Assembly (NCBI GenBank): GCA_009776725.1
Contig: WRNE01000005.1
Coordinates: forward strand, 17,428-81,427
Length of the DNA: 64,000 nucleotides
DNA from: Coriobacteriia bacterium
GTDB taxonomy: Bacteria; Actinomycetota; Coriobacteriia; Coriobacteriales; UBA8131
Direction: 5' to 3'
Numbering within the stretch: the first letter of the stretch is position 1; each line of letters opens with the position of its first letter. Below, in pieces: positions 27,032 through 35,421 of this stretch. A program made the position numbers and the translations under genes. The notes under the pieces were generated by a model. That model ran no database searches, was not told where the DNA came from, and saw only the letters and a list, made by a program, of their open reading frames with translations.

Positions 27032-27868
27032 ATGAAAAAGACACTGATCACGATATTTGTCCTTATTGCCGGTGTAGGTATTATCCTATATCCGACAATC
27101 AGTAATTACTTTGCCGAAAAAAACAGCTCGAGGGCAATCCGCATATACGATGATAGTATTACCAGCTCTGACGATGAGAACCTTGAAAGCGAATGGGAGG
27201 CGGCTGAGCAATACAACGAGAGCCTGACCGGCTCGCCTGTCCATGACCCTTTCATCGACGGTTCAGGCATGGCCATGCCAGACGACTATCGGAAAGTCTT
27301 GGACGTCGATGGGGTCATGGGCTACATCGAGATCCCTAAGATCAACGTCTATCTGCCAATCTACCACGGTACCAATGAGGCGACTTTACGCAGAGGCGTT
27401 GGCCACCTGGAAGGCTCGACCCTGCCTATCGGCGGCTCGAACCGTCATTGTGTGCTGACCGGCCATTCTGCCTTAGCCAGTGCCCGCCTCTTTACCGACT
27501 TGACCGAGCTACAAGAAGGCGATGTCTTTTTTCTCTATGTCTTAGGTCATACCCTTGCTTACCAAGTAGACCAGGTTAAAATCGTCGAGCCGCATAATAC
27601 TGACGACTTGACCCGTTTAAACAATGGTGACTACTGTACTTTACTGACCTGTACCCCTTATGGCATCAATAGCCATAGGCTGCTCGTCCGTGGTGTACGT
27701 ATTGCATATGACCCTGAATTAAGGAACGTTGGCGAGAGTGGTGGGAAGAACCCCTATGACCGTGCCTTTTCGCTAGTGGCAATTCTAGTTGCCTTCTTGT
27801 TGCTTGAAACCATTAAGCTGGTGCTGATCATCAGGCGTAAGAAAGAGACAAAGGCTGTTAAGGAATGA
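27032..27868 (+). CDS. srtC: Class C (pilus-type) sortase 1
   Basis: This transpeptidase links pilin subunits through their LPXTG-type sorting signals at the outer face of the membrane. It has an N-terminal signal/anchor helix (residues 4-22). A DPF lid motif near 71-73, typical of pilus sortases, is present. The catalytic set is His in LTGHSAL (about 145), Cys in LLTCTPYG (about 207) and Arg in SHRLLVRG (about 216). A second helix near 248-268 and a basic tail end it. It overlaps the next sortase gene by the ATGA. Confidence 0.93.
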   Translation: MKKTLITIFVLIAGVGIILYPTISNYFAEKNSSRAIRIYDDSITSSDDENLESEWEAAEQYNESLTGSPVHDPFIDGSGMAMPDDYRKVLDVDGVMGYIEIPKINVYLPIYHGTNEATLRRGVGHLEGSTLPIGGSNRHCVLTGHSALASARLFTDLTELQEGDVFFLYVLGHTLAYQVDQVKIVEPHNTDDLTRLNNGDYCTLLTCTPYGINSHRLLVRGVRIAYDPELRNVGESGGKNPYDRAFSLVAILVAFLLLETIKLVLIIRRKKETKAVKE

Positions 27869-28581
27869 ATAGATCGAAAAACAGGCGACGGCTGCGTTTG
27901 GTACTCGCTTTTATACTAGCTTTAGCCGGCGTGTCGTTTCTCGCTTATCCAACAATTGACAATTGGCTTTATCAAAACCAGGTCCTACAACAAAAACAGG
28001 ACTTTACAAGTAGGCTTTATTCCGACCAGGCCGATCAACAAGCCATTTCGTTATTAGACGACTTGTTCTTGTATATGCAGTCTGAAAACGAGCGTTTATA
28101 TGAGGACGGACAAGCTACGCTGGTCGATGCTTTCTCCTACGAACGAAGCGGTATCGATCTAGAGTCTTACGGGATAGCAGACGGTTGCATCGGCTTTGTC
28201 TCGATTCCATTGATCAATATCGACCTGCCTGTCTACCTAGGGGCGAATACCAGTAATCTAGACAAGGGAGCCGCCCACCTCACTGAGACCAGCTACCCGA
28301 TTGGCGGCACTAACACTAATTCTGTGATCGCAGCGCATCGGGGGGAAACCAGGAATATGTTTAGGCATATAAACAAACTGGGTGTTGGGGACGAGGTTAT
28401 CATCACGAACTTCCATGACCAGCTGGTCTACCGGGTAGTCGGTTTTGACATTATCCATCCAAATGACGTTGATTTGATCTGCATTCAAGAAGGCCGTGAC
28501 ATGTTGACGCTGATATCATGTCACCCGCCAGGGACCACCACAGCGCGCTACGTTGTTTACTGTGAAAGGTACCTGCCTTAA
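27865..28581 (+). CDS. Class C-like sortase 2
   Basis: A second sortase of 238 residues has an N-terminal helix (about 10-27). It carries catalytic His in IAAHRG (about 158), Cys in LISCHPPG (about 219) and Arg in TTARYVVYC (about 228). No clear DPF/DPW lid and no C-terminal membrane helix are seen, so it may differ from sortase 1 in specificity, for example anchoring to the wall. It starts inside the stop of sortase 1, so the two are translationally coupled. Confidence 0.9.
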   Translation: MNRSKNRRRLRLVLAFILALAGVSFLAYPTIDNWLYQNQVLQQKQDFTSRLYSDQADQQAISLLDDLFLYMQSENERLYEDGQATLVDAFSYERSGIDLESYGIADGCIGFVSIPLINIDLPVYLGANTSNLDKGAAHLTETSYPIGGTNTNSVIAAHRGETRNMFRHINKLGVGDEVIITNFHDQLVYRVVGFDIIHPNDVDLICIQEGRDMLTLISCHPPGTTTARYVVYCERYLP

Positions 28582-28630
28582 TCAATACCCGAACACTGGC
28601 ACTCACTGCTAGCGCTGCTTAGATGAAAAA

Positions 28631-28657
28631 CTATGAGCCTTTGTTCAAGGCTCATAG
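28631..28657 (-). terminator. Terminator between sortase and pilin genes
   Basis: The 10-bp stem CTATGAGCCT/AGGCTCATAG has a 7-base loop. Read on the - strand it is followed directly by TTTTT, so it is a good intrinsic terminator for the pilin gene. The stem could also stop the converging sortase transcript, though no T run follows on that side. Confidence 0.8.
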
Positions 28658-28684
28658 TAATCGGATATGAAATACTTTAAAACG

Positions 28685-30238
28685 CTATTTTGTCAGCTGA
28701 CGGTTCCGTCGTCTAGGTATGGCTATGGATAGCGCTATGCCTAGCAAGACGAAGCCGACGACAGTGCAGATGATGACACCGGTACCGCCAGTCACCGGCA
28801 AGACAAAACCCTGATGGTTGGTCACTGAGAGCATGTAGGTATAGTTGGTCTCATTTCCGTTGAAAGTGACAACGACCGGGTCAGACAGCAGGTTGTAGCC
28901 GGACGGTGCTTTCGTTTCGACTATATAGTATGTCTGGTATACCCCGTTGACCTTGTCTTTCAACCCTGTGAACTTTCCGGTATTGGCTGGCGAGACTGTA
29001 TAGTCGGCAGAGCTGCCGAGCGTGTACCACGTCGAGGCCGTCGGGTTGTCCGGGTCGTAGTCATAGAGCACGCTGTCGCTGTCGATCCTCAAGAAACGGT
29101 TTGCACGGGCATTTGCATCGCTGGTAGCGATTTTGAAACTGGAGCCGTTCAATGCAGCCCCGCTTTCGTTTAGCTTGGTGATGTTTATAGCCGCCGAGTG
29201 AATGGTTGGGTCGTCAAAATTGTGTGCCTCATAGTAAATCTGGTTTGTATTGACATACTCGACTGTCGCAGTATTGCTGGCAGTGTAATCGGTATAGGTC
29301 AGTATTTCGGCTGTCACAGTAATGTCAAAGCTGACAACCATCGTCGTATAGCCACTGAGCAGCGACCGTCCCTTGCTCGTCAAAGAGACCGTCATCGTTG
29401 AGGTAGCCTCTTGGTAGTCCACCTCGAAATCGCCTGCTGCTCCCCTAGCCAAGCCACCTTGAGAGGGTATCGTGTTTATTTGCACTGATGACTCGACTAA
29501 AGCCAAAGCCGGGTCGAACTCGTCAAATACCTCAAACCGCTGGCCGGTGCTGACATCGGCTGGGATTGAGACAGAGATGGTGTAGTTCACTGTGTCCCCA
29601 ACTGCGACGGCTTCGTCCGTCCCAACCCGTTTGACAATGGTGAGCTCCTCGTTCTTTGGGTAGACATGAACGTCTTGGATCCAACCGTCTCCAGTAGGAT
29701 TAGTCATCGGCACAGCTACCAAGAAAGGCGCTATGGCAGAGCTGATGTACATCCTCTCACCGGTGATGGCATTGCGGATGTCTGTAGAGGCAGCGATGTT
29801 CTCGATGACTAGATAAAGGCCTTGGTCCAGGTTCATCGAAGATGCCAGCCCGTTCCCAGCCGTAGTGACACTGCCAACCGATGTCACAGGGTATGACCCG
29901 AGCAAGGCACCGCCTGTACTGAACACCTGGAGCGAATTGTTGTTCAAGGCATAGATTGCCCCTGCTGCAGGAATGCCGCTGCCCGTGTTTACCTTATAGA
30001 GATCGAACTGTATGCCATTTGCTGGGATAACGTCTGTCCAAGTACTGGTATTCTGCTCAGTCCCGTTTGCCGTCCCACCTGTTGGGCTGCCGATGTACTT
30101 GTGGATATACAGGTTGCCCGTGGCTGGCGGCAGCGGGTCAGCCAAAGCTGTCATCATAACAGCTGTGCCCATCAGAGCAACAATCAGTAAGACACTGACT
30201 GCTTTGAATCGATTCCTTGCCAACACCTTTTTCCTCAT
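28685..30238 (-). CDS. LPVTG-anchored isopeptide-forming pilin subunit
   Basis: This is a surface pilin of 517 residues. It has a Sec signal peptide (MRKK start, helix, ALA-DPLPP cleavage region near residue 33). The pilin motif VHVYPKN lies near 190; its Lys accepts the next subunit. The E-box YYIVETKAPSGYN near 437 is typical of SpaA-like domains with internal isopeptide bonds. At the C terminus LPVTG, a hydrophobic helix and a basic tail form the sorting signal. AAGGGAG lies before ATG 30238. It lies opposite and convergent to the two sortases that presumably polymerise it. No tip or basal pilin is seen. Confidence 0.92.
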   Translation of the reverse strand: MRKKVLARNRFKAVSVLLIVALMGTAVMMTALADPLPPATGNLYIHKYIGSPTGGTANGTEQNTSTWTDVIPANGIQFDLYKVNTGSGIPAAGAIYALNNNSLQVFSTGGALLGSYPVTSVGSVTTAGNGLASSMNLDQGLYLVIENIAASTDIRNAITGERMYISSAIAPFLVAVPMTNPTGDGWIQDVHVYPKNEELTIVKRVGTDEAVAVGDTVNYTISVSIPADVSTGQRFEVFDEFDPALALVESSVQINTIPSQGGLARGAAGDFEVDYQEATSTMTVSLTSKGRSLLSGYTTMVVSFDITVTAEILTYTDYTASNTATVEYVNTNQIYYEAHNFDDPTIHSAAINITKLNESGAALNGSSFKIATSDANARANRFLRIDSDSVLYDYDPDNPTASTWYTLGSSADYTVSPANTGKFTGLKDKVNGVYQTYYIVETKAPSGYNLLSDPVVVTFNGNETNYTYMLSVTNHQGFVLPVTGGTGVIICTVVGFVLLGIALSIAIPRRRNRQLTK

Positions 30239-30308
30239 TGTTTTTCTCCCTTATCGATTTTCCGTGAGTTTACTGTCAATCCAAAAAACCCTATGGTCGT
30301 TTTGCATG

Positions 30309-30572
30309 TCATACGAAGGCACGCAAAAAACCTGCACGCCTGGATACATGTTTTTTCTCTATTTGGTTGATCAATGGTTTGATGGAACAAATTACCGAAA
30401 TGCCTAATAATGCGATTTCGAAAGGACGGCTAGCAATCGGATCTTTGAATTCCCCTAGACAAGCTGTGCCAGCCGTAGCGGTCAGAATAGCTACGAGCCA
30501 TAGGCTTATAAATATAATTTGTAGAACACATGACAAGCTTCTTATAAGGCGGTGCTTACCTTGTTCGCTCAC
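30309..30572 (-). CDS. Possible small membrane protein upstream of pilin
   Basis: This is an ORF of 87 residues with a GTG start and GAGAGGG about 9 bases upstream. It has one clear membrane helix (about 14-38), a second hydrophobic stretch (52-68) and a basic C terminus. No family is recognised. It is the only plausible gene in the gap 30239-30861, on the same strand as the pilin, and could be a leader gene of the pilin transcript or a chance ORF. Confidence 0.3.
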   Translation of the reverse strand: MSEQGKHRLIRSLSCVLQIIFISLWLVAILTATAGTACLGEFKDPIASRPFEIALLGISVICSIKPLINQIEKKHVSRRAGFLRAFV

Positions 30573-30861
30573 AAGCCCGGTTCCCTCTCTTTAACGATCC
30601 GACAGGATCAGAACCCAACAGCTCTTTGCATAAAACAGCTGTGCAATAAAGCGACTTTTATTCGAGTTAAACGCCCAGTTAAATGATGAATCCTCTCGCA
30701 TTCACATGGGTTACTAACACTATAACATCAGTCACAAAGCTCTCGCAACAGAAATTGACGAAAACCTGACATTATCATCGGGCCTGGTGTATGCTAGTAG
30801 ATCAGGATAATGTTTTTAAGATTATAACAATTCAGATTTGGCAGTCTGGGCCCGTGTAGGT
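30573..30861. other. AT-rich gene-free stretch
   Basis: This gap of 289 bases is clearly more AT-rich than its surroundings. It probably holds the promoter of the pilin or small-ORF transcript on the - strand, but I see no convincing -35/-10 pair. No RNA gene is recognised. Confidence 0.4.
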
Positions 30862-31908
30862 CTAGACAATAAGCATAGCGTCCCCGTAGCTATAGAAGCG
30901 ATAACCGGCTTTGATCGCCTGAGCGTATGCGTCTAAGACCTTCTCCCGCTGATAGAAAGCAGACACCAGCATCAACAGCGTTGACTTTGGCAGGTGGAAA
31001 TTGGTGATCAAGGCGTCAGTCATCTGAAACTGGTAACCGGGGTAGATAAAGATGTCAGTGCTTCGCCAACCAGGCAAAACAGACGTGGCTCCCGGTGCAA
31101 TCGAGCTTTCCAGCGTACGCACCGATGTAGTGCCGACGCAAATGACCCGGCGCTTGTCCTGGTGGGCTTGGCTTATAAGGCTAGCAGTCTCTGCATCTAT
31201 ATGATACCACTCAGAATGCATATGATGGGCCTCGATGTCCTGGCTCTGGACCGTCTGGAATGTCCCACTGCCGACATGGAGGGTGATTTGTGTAATTTGG
31301 ACCCCTCTGTCTTGGCAATCCTTGATTAATTCCGAAGTAAAGTGTAGACCAGCAGTCGGGGCTGCTACCGAGCCAGGTGCTTTAGCATAGACCGTCTGAT
31401 AACGTTGGTAGTCCTGGTCTTGAGCAGTGCGTTTGATATAGGGCGGTAAGGGCAGGACGCCGTTCTTTTCTATCGCCTCGTATACTGGCTGGTTAGAAAG
31501 CAACTTGACCTGTACCGACCCGTCGGCGTTTTTCATTATGACCTCTGCCGACAGATCGTCAGTAAAGTCGACCGTGTCGCCTGCTTTCAGGCGTCGGGCC
31601 GGACGCGCCAGGGCAAGCCAGTCCCGGGTATCAACCTCATAGCCGTCCAACGGCCCAGTAAGCATTATCTCAATGCTTGCCCCACTGCCTCTCTTCGTGC
31701 CAATCAACCGGGCCGGTATGACCCGGGAGTCGTTGAACACCAAGACGTCACCGCTGTCCAACAAGCCGGGCAGGTCGGAGAAATAATAGTGGCCAATGCT
31801 GAAATCCGTCCTGTCCACTAGCATCAGGCGCGAGTCGTCCCGCCGTTCGGCAGGCTCTTGGGCTATAGCCTCAGGTGGCAGGTCGTAATCGAATAAGTCG
31901 AGATCCAA
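30862..31908 (-). CDS. queA: S-adenosylmethionine:tRNA ribosyltransferase-isomerase QueA
   Basis: QueA transfers the ribosyl part of SAM to preQ1 in tRNA, giving epoxyqueuosine. Typical segments are DYDLPPEAIAQEP at the N terminus, RDDSRLM, VFNDSRVIPARL, APTAGLHFT and VGTTSVRTLES. Its 348 residues are normal. The start is TTG directly after the stop of the radical SAM gene, so the two are coupled. tgt, the usual neighbour, is not in the window. Confidence 0.95.
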   Translation of the reverse strand: MDLDLFDYDLPPEAIAQEPAERRDDSRLMLVDRTDFSIGHYYFSDLPGLLDSGDVLVFNDSRVIPARLIGTKRGSGASIEIMLTGPLDGYEVDTRDWLALARPARRLKAGDTVDFTDDLSAEVIMKNADGSVQVKLLSNQPVYEAIEKNGVLPLPPYIKRTAQDQDYQRYQTVYAKAPGSVAAPTAGLHFTSELIKDCQDRGVQITQITLHVGSGTFQTVQSQDIEAHHMHSEWYHIDAETASLISQAHQDKRRVICVGTTSVRTLESSIAPGATSVLPGWRSTDIFIYPGYQFQMTDALITNFHLPKSTLLMLVSAFYQREKVLDAYAQAIKAGYRFYSYGDAMLIV

Positions 31909-32814
31909 TCAACCATCAACTCCAGTCAAGTCGAAATCCGGGATGAACGAGCTGTCGTCACTCCCCTCTTCCTGCATATAGCTATGGGTGATGCCGAGGT
32001 CTAATACGTGGTCGATCAATAGATCGTAATGCCAGGGATCGACCTTGGCCCCAAGCTCCGGGAACCTATCGCCTATGCCGACGATGGGTGTGTACTGGCC
32101 TAGCAGCGAGTAGCAAACAGTGTTGCCAAAAAGGCTGAACACCTTGTCCACGCACCTGGTTGCCTCGTCTAGCTGATCGGGCAACAGCAAAAAGCGGACG
32201 ATCAGGCCGCTGGCCAACAGCCCTTGGCTGTCCAGCCGGTAGCCTCCAACCAAGTCATAGGCAGCCGCAATGGCCTCGATAGCCACGCTCGGGTAGTCAG
32301 CGGCTGCTGAATACTTATAAGCGAGCTCACTGCTGTCATATCGGTAGTCAAATATATAGGCGTCTACAGTATCTTCAAGCAGCTTGATTGTTCTGGTGGT
32401 CTCATAAGCCGAGCTGTTCCAGATGACCGGGACACTAAGGCCCAGCTCCCGGGCTATGCGTACAGCCCTTACGACCTCGTCAGTGTATTGGGTAGCAGTG
32501 ACCAAGTTGATGTTGTGGGCGCCTTGCATGGCAAGACCGTGCATAATCCCGCCTAGTTTATGCACACTGATGTCGACCCCGAAAGAGCCCAGCGAGATCA
32601 GGTGGTTTTGGCAGTAGGCACAGCGTAGCGGACAGTTCGAAAAGAAGACAGTGCCTGACCCCTTGGTTCCCGAAACGGGCGGCTCCTCCCAATGATGAAG
32701 GGCAGCCCGCGCAACCCGAAGCTTAGACGAGGCACCACAATAACCGGTCTCCCCTAAGTAGCGTAGAGCTTGGCAATTGCGCGGGCACAGCATACATTTG
32801 TCTTGGACAGGCAT
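31909..32814 (-). CDS. PflA-like radical SAM protein (COG1313 type)
   Basis: This is a radical SAM enzyme resembling pyruvate formate-lyase activating enzyme, of the YgcF/COG1313 group. Its substrate is unknown. The N terminus has CMLCPRNC and GYCGAS. The cluster motif CPLRCAYCQN follows FFSN, near residue 60. ATG 32814 has AAGG 7 bases upstream and is preferred over GTG 32865, which abuts the thrS stop. It has 301 residues. It lies between thrS and queA in one operon. Confidence 0.85.
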   Translation of the reverse strand: MPVQDKCMLCPRNCQALRYLGETGYCGASSKLRVARAALHHWEEPPVSGTKGSGTVFFSNCPLRCAYCQNHLISLGSFGVDISVHKLGGIMHGLAMQGAHNINLVTATQYTDEVVRAVRIARELGLSVPVIWNSSAYETTRTIKLLEDTVDAYIFDYRYDSSELAYKYSAAADYPSVAIEAIAAAYDLVGGYRLDSQGLLASGLIVRFLLLPDQLDEATRCVDKVFSLFGNTVCYSLLGQYTPIVGIGDRFPELGAKVDPWHYDLLIDHVLDLGITHSYMQEEGSDDSSFIPDFDLTGVDG

Positions 32815-32865
32815 CTGATAGCCTTCATTATAGCTATAATGTGGATAAGACCACGTCAACTGCAC

Positions 32866-34782
32866 TTATATCTGGGAGTCCTTGATGACTTGGGCAAAGC
32901 CATCCAAGTCTTGGGCCCCTAGGTCTCCTTGGCTTCTTTCGCGCACACTAACGGTCTTCTCCGCAGACTCTTTATCCCCTACTACCAGCATGTAGGGCAC
33001 TTTGGCAATCTGGGCTTTGGCGATCTTGGCGCGCATCGGCTCGTTTTGGTCGTAGACAGCCACACGGCCTCCGACTGCCTCTAGCGTATTACGTACGACA
33101 GACGCATAGTCGAGGTGCTTGTCGGACACTGGGATAATGGCGACTTGGACAGGTGCCAGCCAGAGCGGCAGGGCCCCTGAGTAGTGCTCGATGAGGATGC
33201 CCAAGAAACGCTCGATCGAGCCAAAGATAGCCCGATGCAGCATCCAGGGCTGGGCTTCGGAGTTGTCGGCTGTCCTATAGGTCAAATTGAAGCGTTCGGG
33301 GAAGTTGAAATCGACTTGGATGGTCGAGCACTGCCAGTAACGCCCGATAGCGTCCCTGACCTTGATATCGATCTTCGGCCCGTAAAAGGCACCGTCCCCT
33401 TCGTTGATGTCAAATTCCAACCCATGCCTGCGGCAGGCCTCCATCAATGACTCGGTGGCATACTCCCACTTGTCGTCGTCACCGATAGACATTTCCGGCC
33501 GAGTGGAGATCTCGGCATAATATGTAAAGCCGAAGGTCTCCATAATAAAGTCCACGATGTCCAGCATTTTCAAGACCTCGTCGATCACCTGGTCTTGGGT
33601 GCAGAAGATATGGGCATCGTCTTGGGTAAACCCGCGGGCACGCAGCAGCCCGTGTACCGCACCGCTCATTTCGTGCCGATAGACTGTGCCGAACTCAAAG
33701 TAGCGAAGCGGCAAGTCGCGATAGGACCGCAGCTCGTTGTCATAGAGAAGGACATGGCCGGGACAGTTCATGGGTTTGATAGCGAACTCGGATAGCTTGG
33801 AGAGGTCCTTCTCCTCGCTCTCGTCAATCTCGAAGAAATACATGTTCTCATGGTAAAAGTCGTAATGGCCGCTGATCTTCCAGAGGTCGGCATTGTAGAT
33901 ATGGGGGGTGATGACTTCTTGGTAGCCACGCTTGTACAGGTCCCGTCGCAGCCATTCCTGCATAATGCGGATAACCCTGGCTCCCGCTGGCTGGTACAAG
34001 GGCAAGCCAATGCCGGCGCGCTCGTCAGTGATATAGATGCCCAGCTCCCGGCCAAGCCGCCGATGGTCGCGCTTCTCGGCTTCTTCGATGCGTGTCAGGT
34101 ACTCTGTCTGATCAGCCTCGCTGAACCAGGCCGTCCCATACAGGCGCTGCATCACTTCACGCTCCGAGTCGCCTCGCCAATATGCGCCAGCAATACGCAT
34201 CAGCTTGAAGGCCTTGATGTTTGTGCTGCTCGGCACATGCGGGCCACGGCAGAGGTCGACAAAGTCGCCAAGCCTGTAGACCGAGATGGTTTCTCCATCA
34301 GTAAAGTCATCGATAAGCTCTAGCTTCAAATGCTGGTCGGCAAAGATCTCGCGGGCTTCATCCTCGCTTACCTCAGACCTTTGGAAAGGCAGGCCGGCTG
34401 CGATTATCTCGCCCATCTTCGACTCGATCGCTTGAAAGTCGTCGCTGGACAAAGGACGGTCGAGCAAGATGTCGTAATAAAAGCCGTCCTCGATGTCTGG
34501 CCCAACCCCGAACTGGGCGTTGGGGTAGAGGGCGCGAATGGCTGCTGCCATGACATGCGAGGCAGAATGACGCAGGTACTCGAGGGCACCAGGGCTTTTA
34601 TCGGTGACGATCTCTACCGAGTCGCCGTCATTTAGCTGTCTAGAAAGGTCGACGGCTGCGCCGTTGACCTTTGCCACAAGGGCGCCTTGTCCAAGCCCCT
34701 TGCTGATTGTCGTTGCCAAATCTAAAGCAGTTGTACTTGATTCCAGCTCTTTAAAAGAGCCGTCAGGTAATGTAATTCTCAT
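32866..34782 (-). CDS. thrS: Threonyl-tRNA synthetase
   Basis: This class II synthetase charges tRNA-Thr. It has an N-terminal TGS domain (MRITLPDGS start), then the editing domain with HSASH and DLCRGPHVPS. The catalytic core has zinc ligands in MNCPGH, EMSGAVHGLLRARGF and PWMLHRA. A C-terminal anticodon-binding domain ends it. ATG 34782 has AAAGGAAG 5 bases upstream; an upstream in-frame start at 34824 is less likely. It has 638 residues. There is no room for a T-box leader before it. Confidence 0.97.
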   Translation of the reverse strand: MRITLPDGSFKELESSTTALDLATTISKGLGQGALVAKVNGAAVDLSRQLNDGDSVEIVTDKSPGALEYLRHSASHVMAAAIRALYPNAQFGVGPDIEDGFYYDILLDRPLSSDDFQAIESKMGEIIAAGLPFQRSEVSEDEAREIFADQHLKLELIDDFTDGETISVYRLGDFVDLCRGPHVPSSTNIKAFKLMRIAGAYWRGDSEREVMQRLYGTAWFSEADQTEYLTRIEEAEKRDHRRLGRELGIYITDERAGIGLPLYQPAGARVIRIMQEWLRRDLYKRGYQEVITPHIYNADLWKISGHYDFYHENMYFFEIDESEEKDLSKLSEFAIKPMNCPGHVLLYDNELRSYRDLPLRYFEFGTVYRHEMSGAVHGLLRARGFTQDDAHIFCTQDQVIDEVLKMLDIVDFIMETFGFTYYAEISTRPEMSIGDDDKWEYATESLMEACRRHGLEFDINEGDGAFYGPKIDIKVRDAIGRYWQCSTIQVDFNFPERFNLTYRTADNSEAQPWMLHRAIFGSIERFLGILIEHYSGALPLWLAPVQVAIIPVSDKHLDYASVVRNTLEAVGGRVAVYDQNEPMRAKIAKAQIAKVPYMLVVGDKESAEKTVSVRERSQGDLGAQDLDGFAQVIKDSQI

Positions 34783-34832
34783 GTTACTTCCTTTAATTGT
34801 GAGTTCGATTATTCGATAAACCAAACAAGCCG

Positions 34833-35267
34833 TCAGCTAGTCGGAGTACAGCAGTAGGGGCATACTTTCCATTCAGGGTTTAAAGCATGGCCACATGACT
34901 TGCACTCGTTGCGCAGCTGGGTACCGCACTGCGGGCACATCAGGTATTCACGTTCTACCGGATAGCCGCAGTGTGCACACTCTCCATACTGCATAAGCTG
35001 ACGTTGTTTTAATGTAAAGTCCAAATCTTGCTCGTCTTTGTCAGAGAGTAACATCGGTGGACGAAGCATTGAGTAGGTAAAGGCACCCATAAAGGGGATA
35101 AGACCTATCAGACCCCAGACGATAGGATTCGCTCCTCGAAGATATGCGTCTCGGATTACCCATATCAAGGATATGAGGTAAAGAGCAAAAATCACAACAA
35201 CAATACTCATGAGAAACATGCGCATCTCAGGAGTAATGATGGAATTAATCACATCTGACAGGTCCAT
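34833..35267 (-). CDS. Membrane protein with double zinc ribbon
   Basis: It is a protein of 144 residues. Two membrane helices lie at about 15-38 and 48-66, then a cytosolic tail with zinc-ribbon cysteine pairs: CAHC and CPQC, then CKSC and CPYC. Such proteins are common in Bacillota but their role is unknown. AGGAG lies just before ATG. It precedes thrS on the same strand and may share its transcript. Confidence 0.75.
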   Translation of the reverse strand: MDLSDVINSIITPEMRMFLMSIVVVIFALYLISLIWVIRDAYLRGANPIVWGLIGLIPFMGAFTYSMLRPPMLLSDKDEQDLDFTLKQRQLMQYGECAHCGYPVEREYLMCPQCGTQLRNECKSCGHALNPEWKVCPYCCTPTS

Positions 35268-35377
35268 TGACTCCTCTTATCAAGAAATATAACCATCTCA
35301 TCGATACTGCCATATCGGTCATTCTAACAAATATACTCTAAAAGCTCCGTCTAAACCGCAGTGATCGATAAAATGAT

Positions 35378-35405
35378 AAAAAAGCTATAGCAGTTAAAAG
35401 CTATA
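35378..35405 (-). terminator. Intrinsic terminator after folC
   Basis: Read on the - strand, the stem TATAGC/GCTATA with an 8-base loop is followed by GC and six T. The stem is short and AT-rich but well placed, 17 bases after the folC stop. Confidence 0.6.
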
Positions 35406-35421
35406 CGAAGCGAGGCTAAAG

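Noticed and set aside
30255..30285. TTGACA with CGATAA 17 bases later, before the pilin (- strand)
   Set aside because: Transcription would start inside or after the ribosome site, too close to ATG 30238 to be the main promoter.
34783..34832. Possible T-box leader before thrS
   Set aside because: Only 50 bases separate it from the upstream gene, and no T-box sequence is present.
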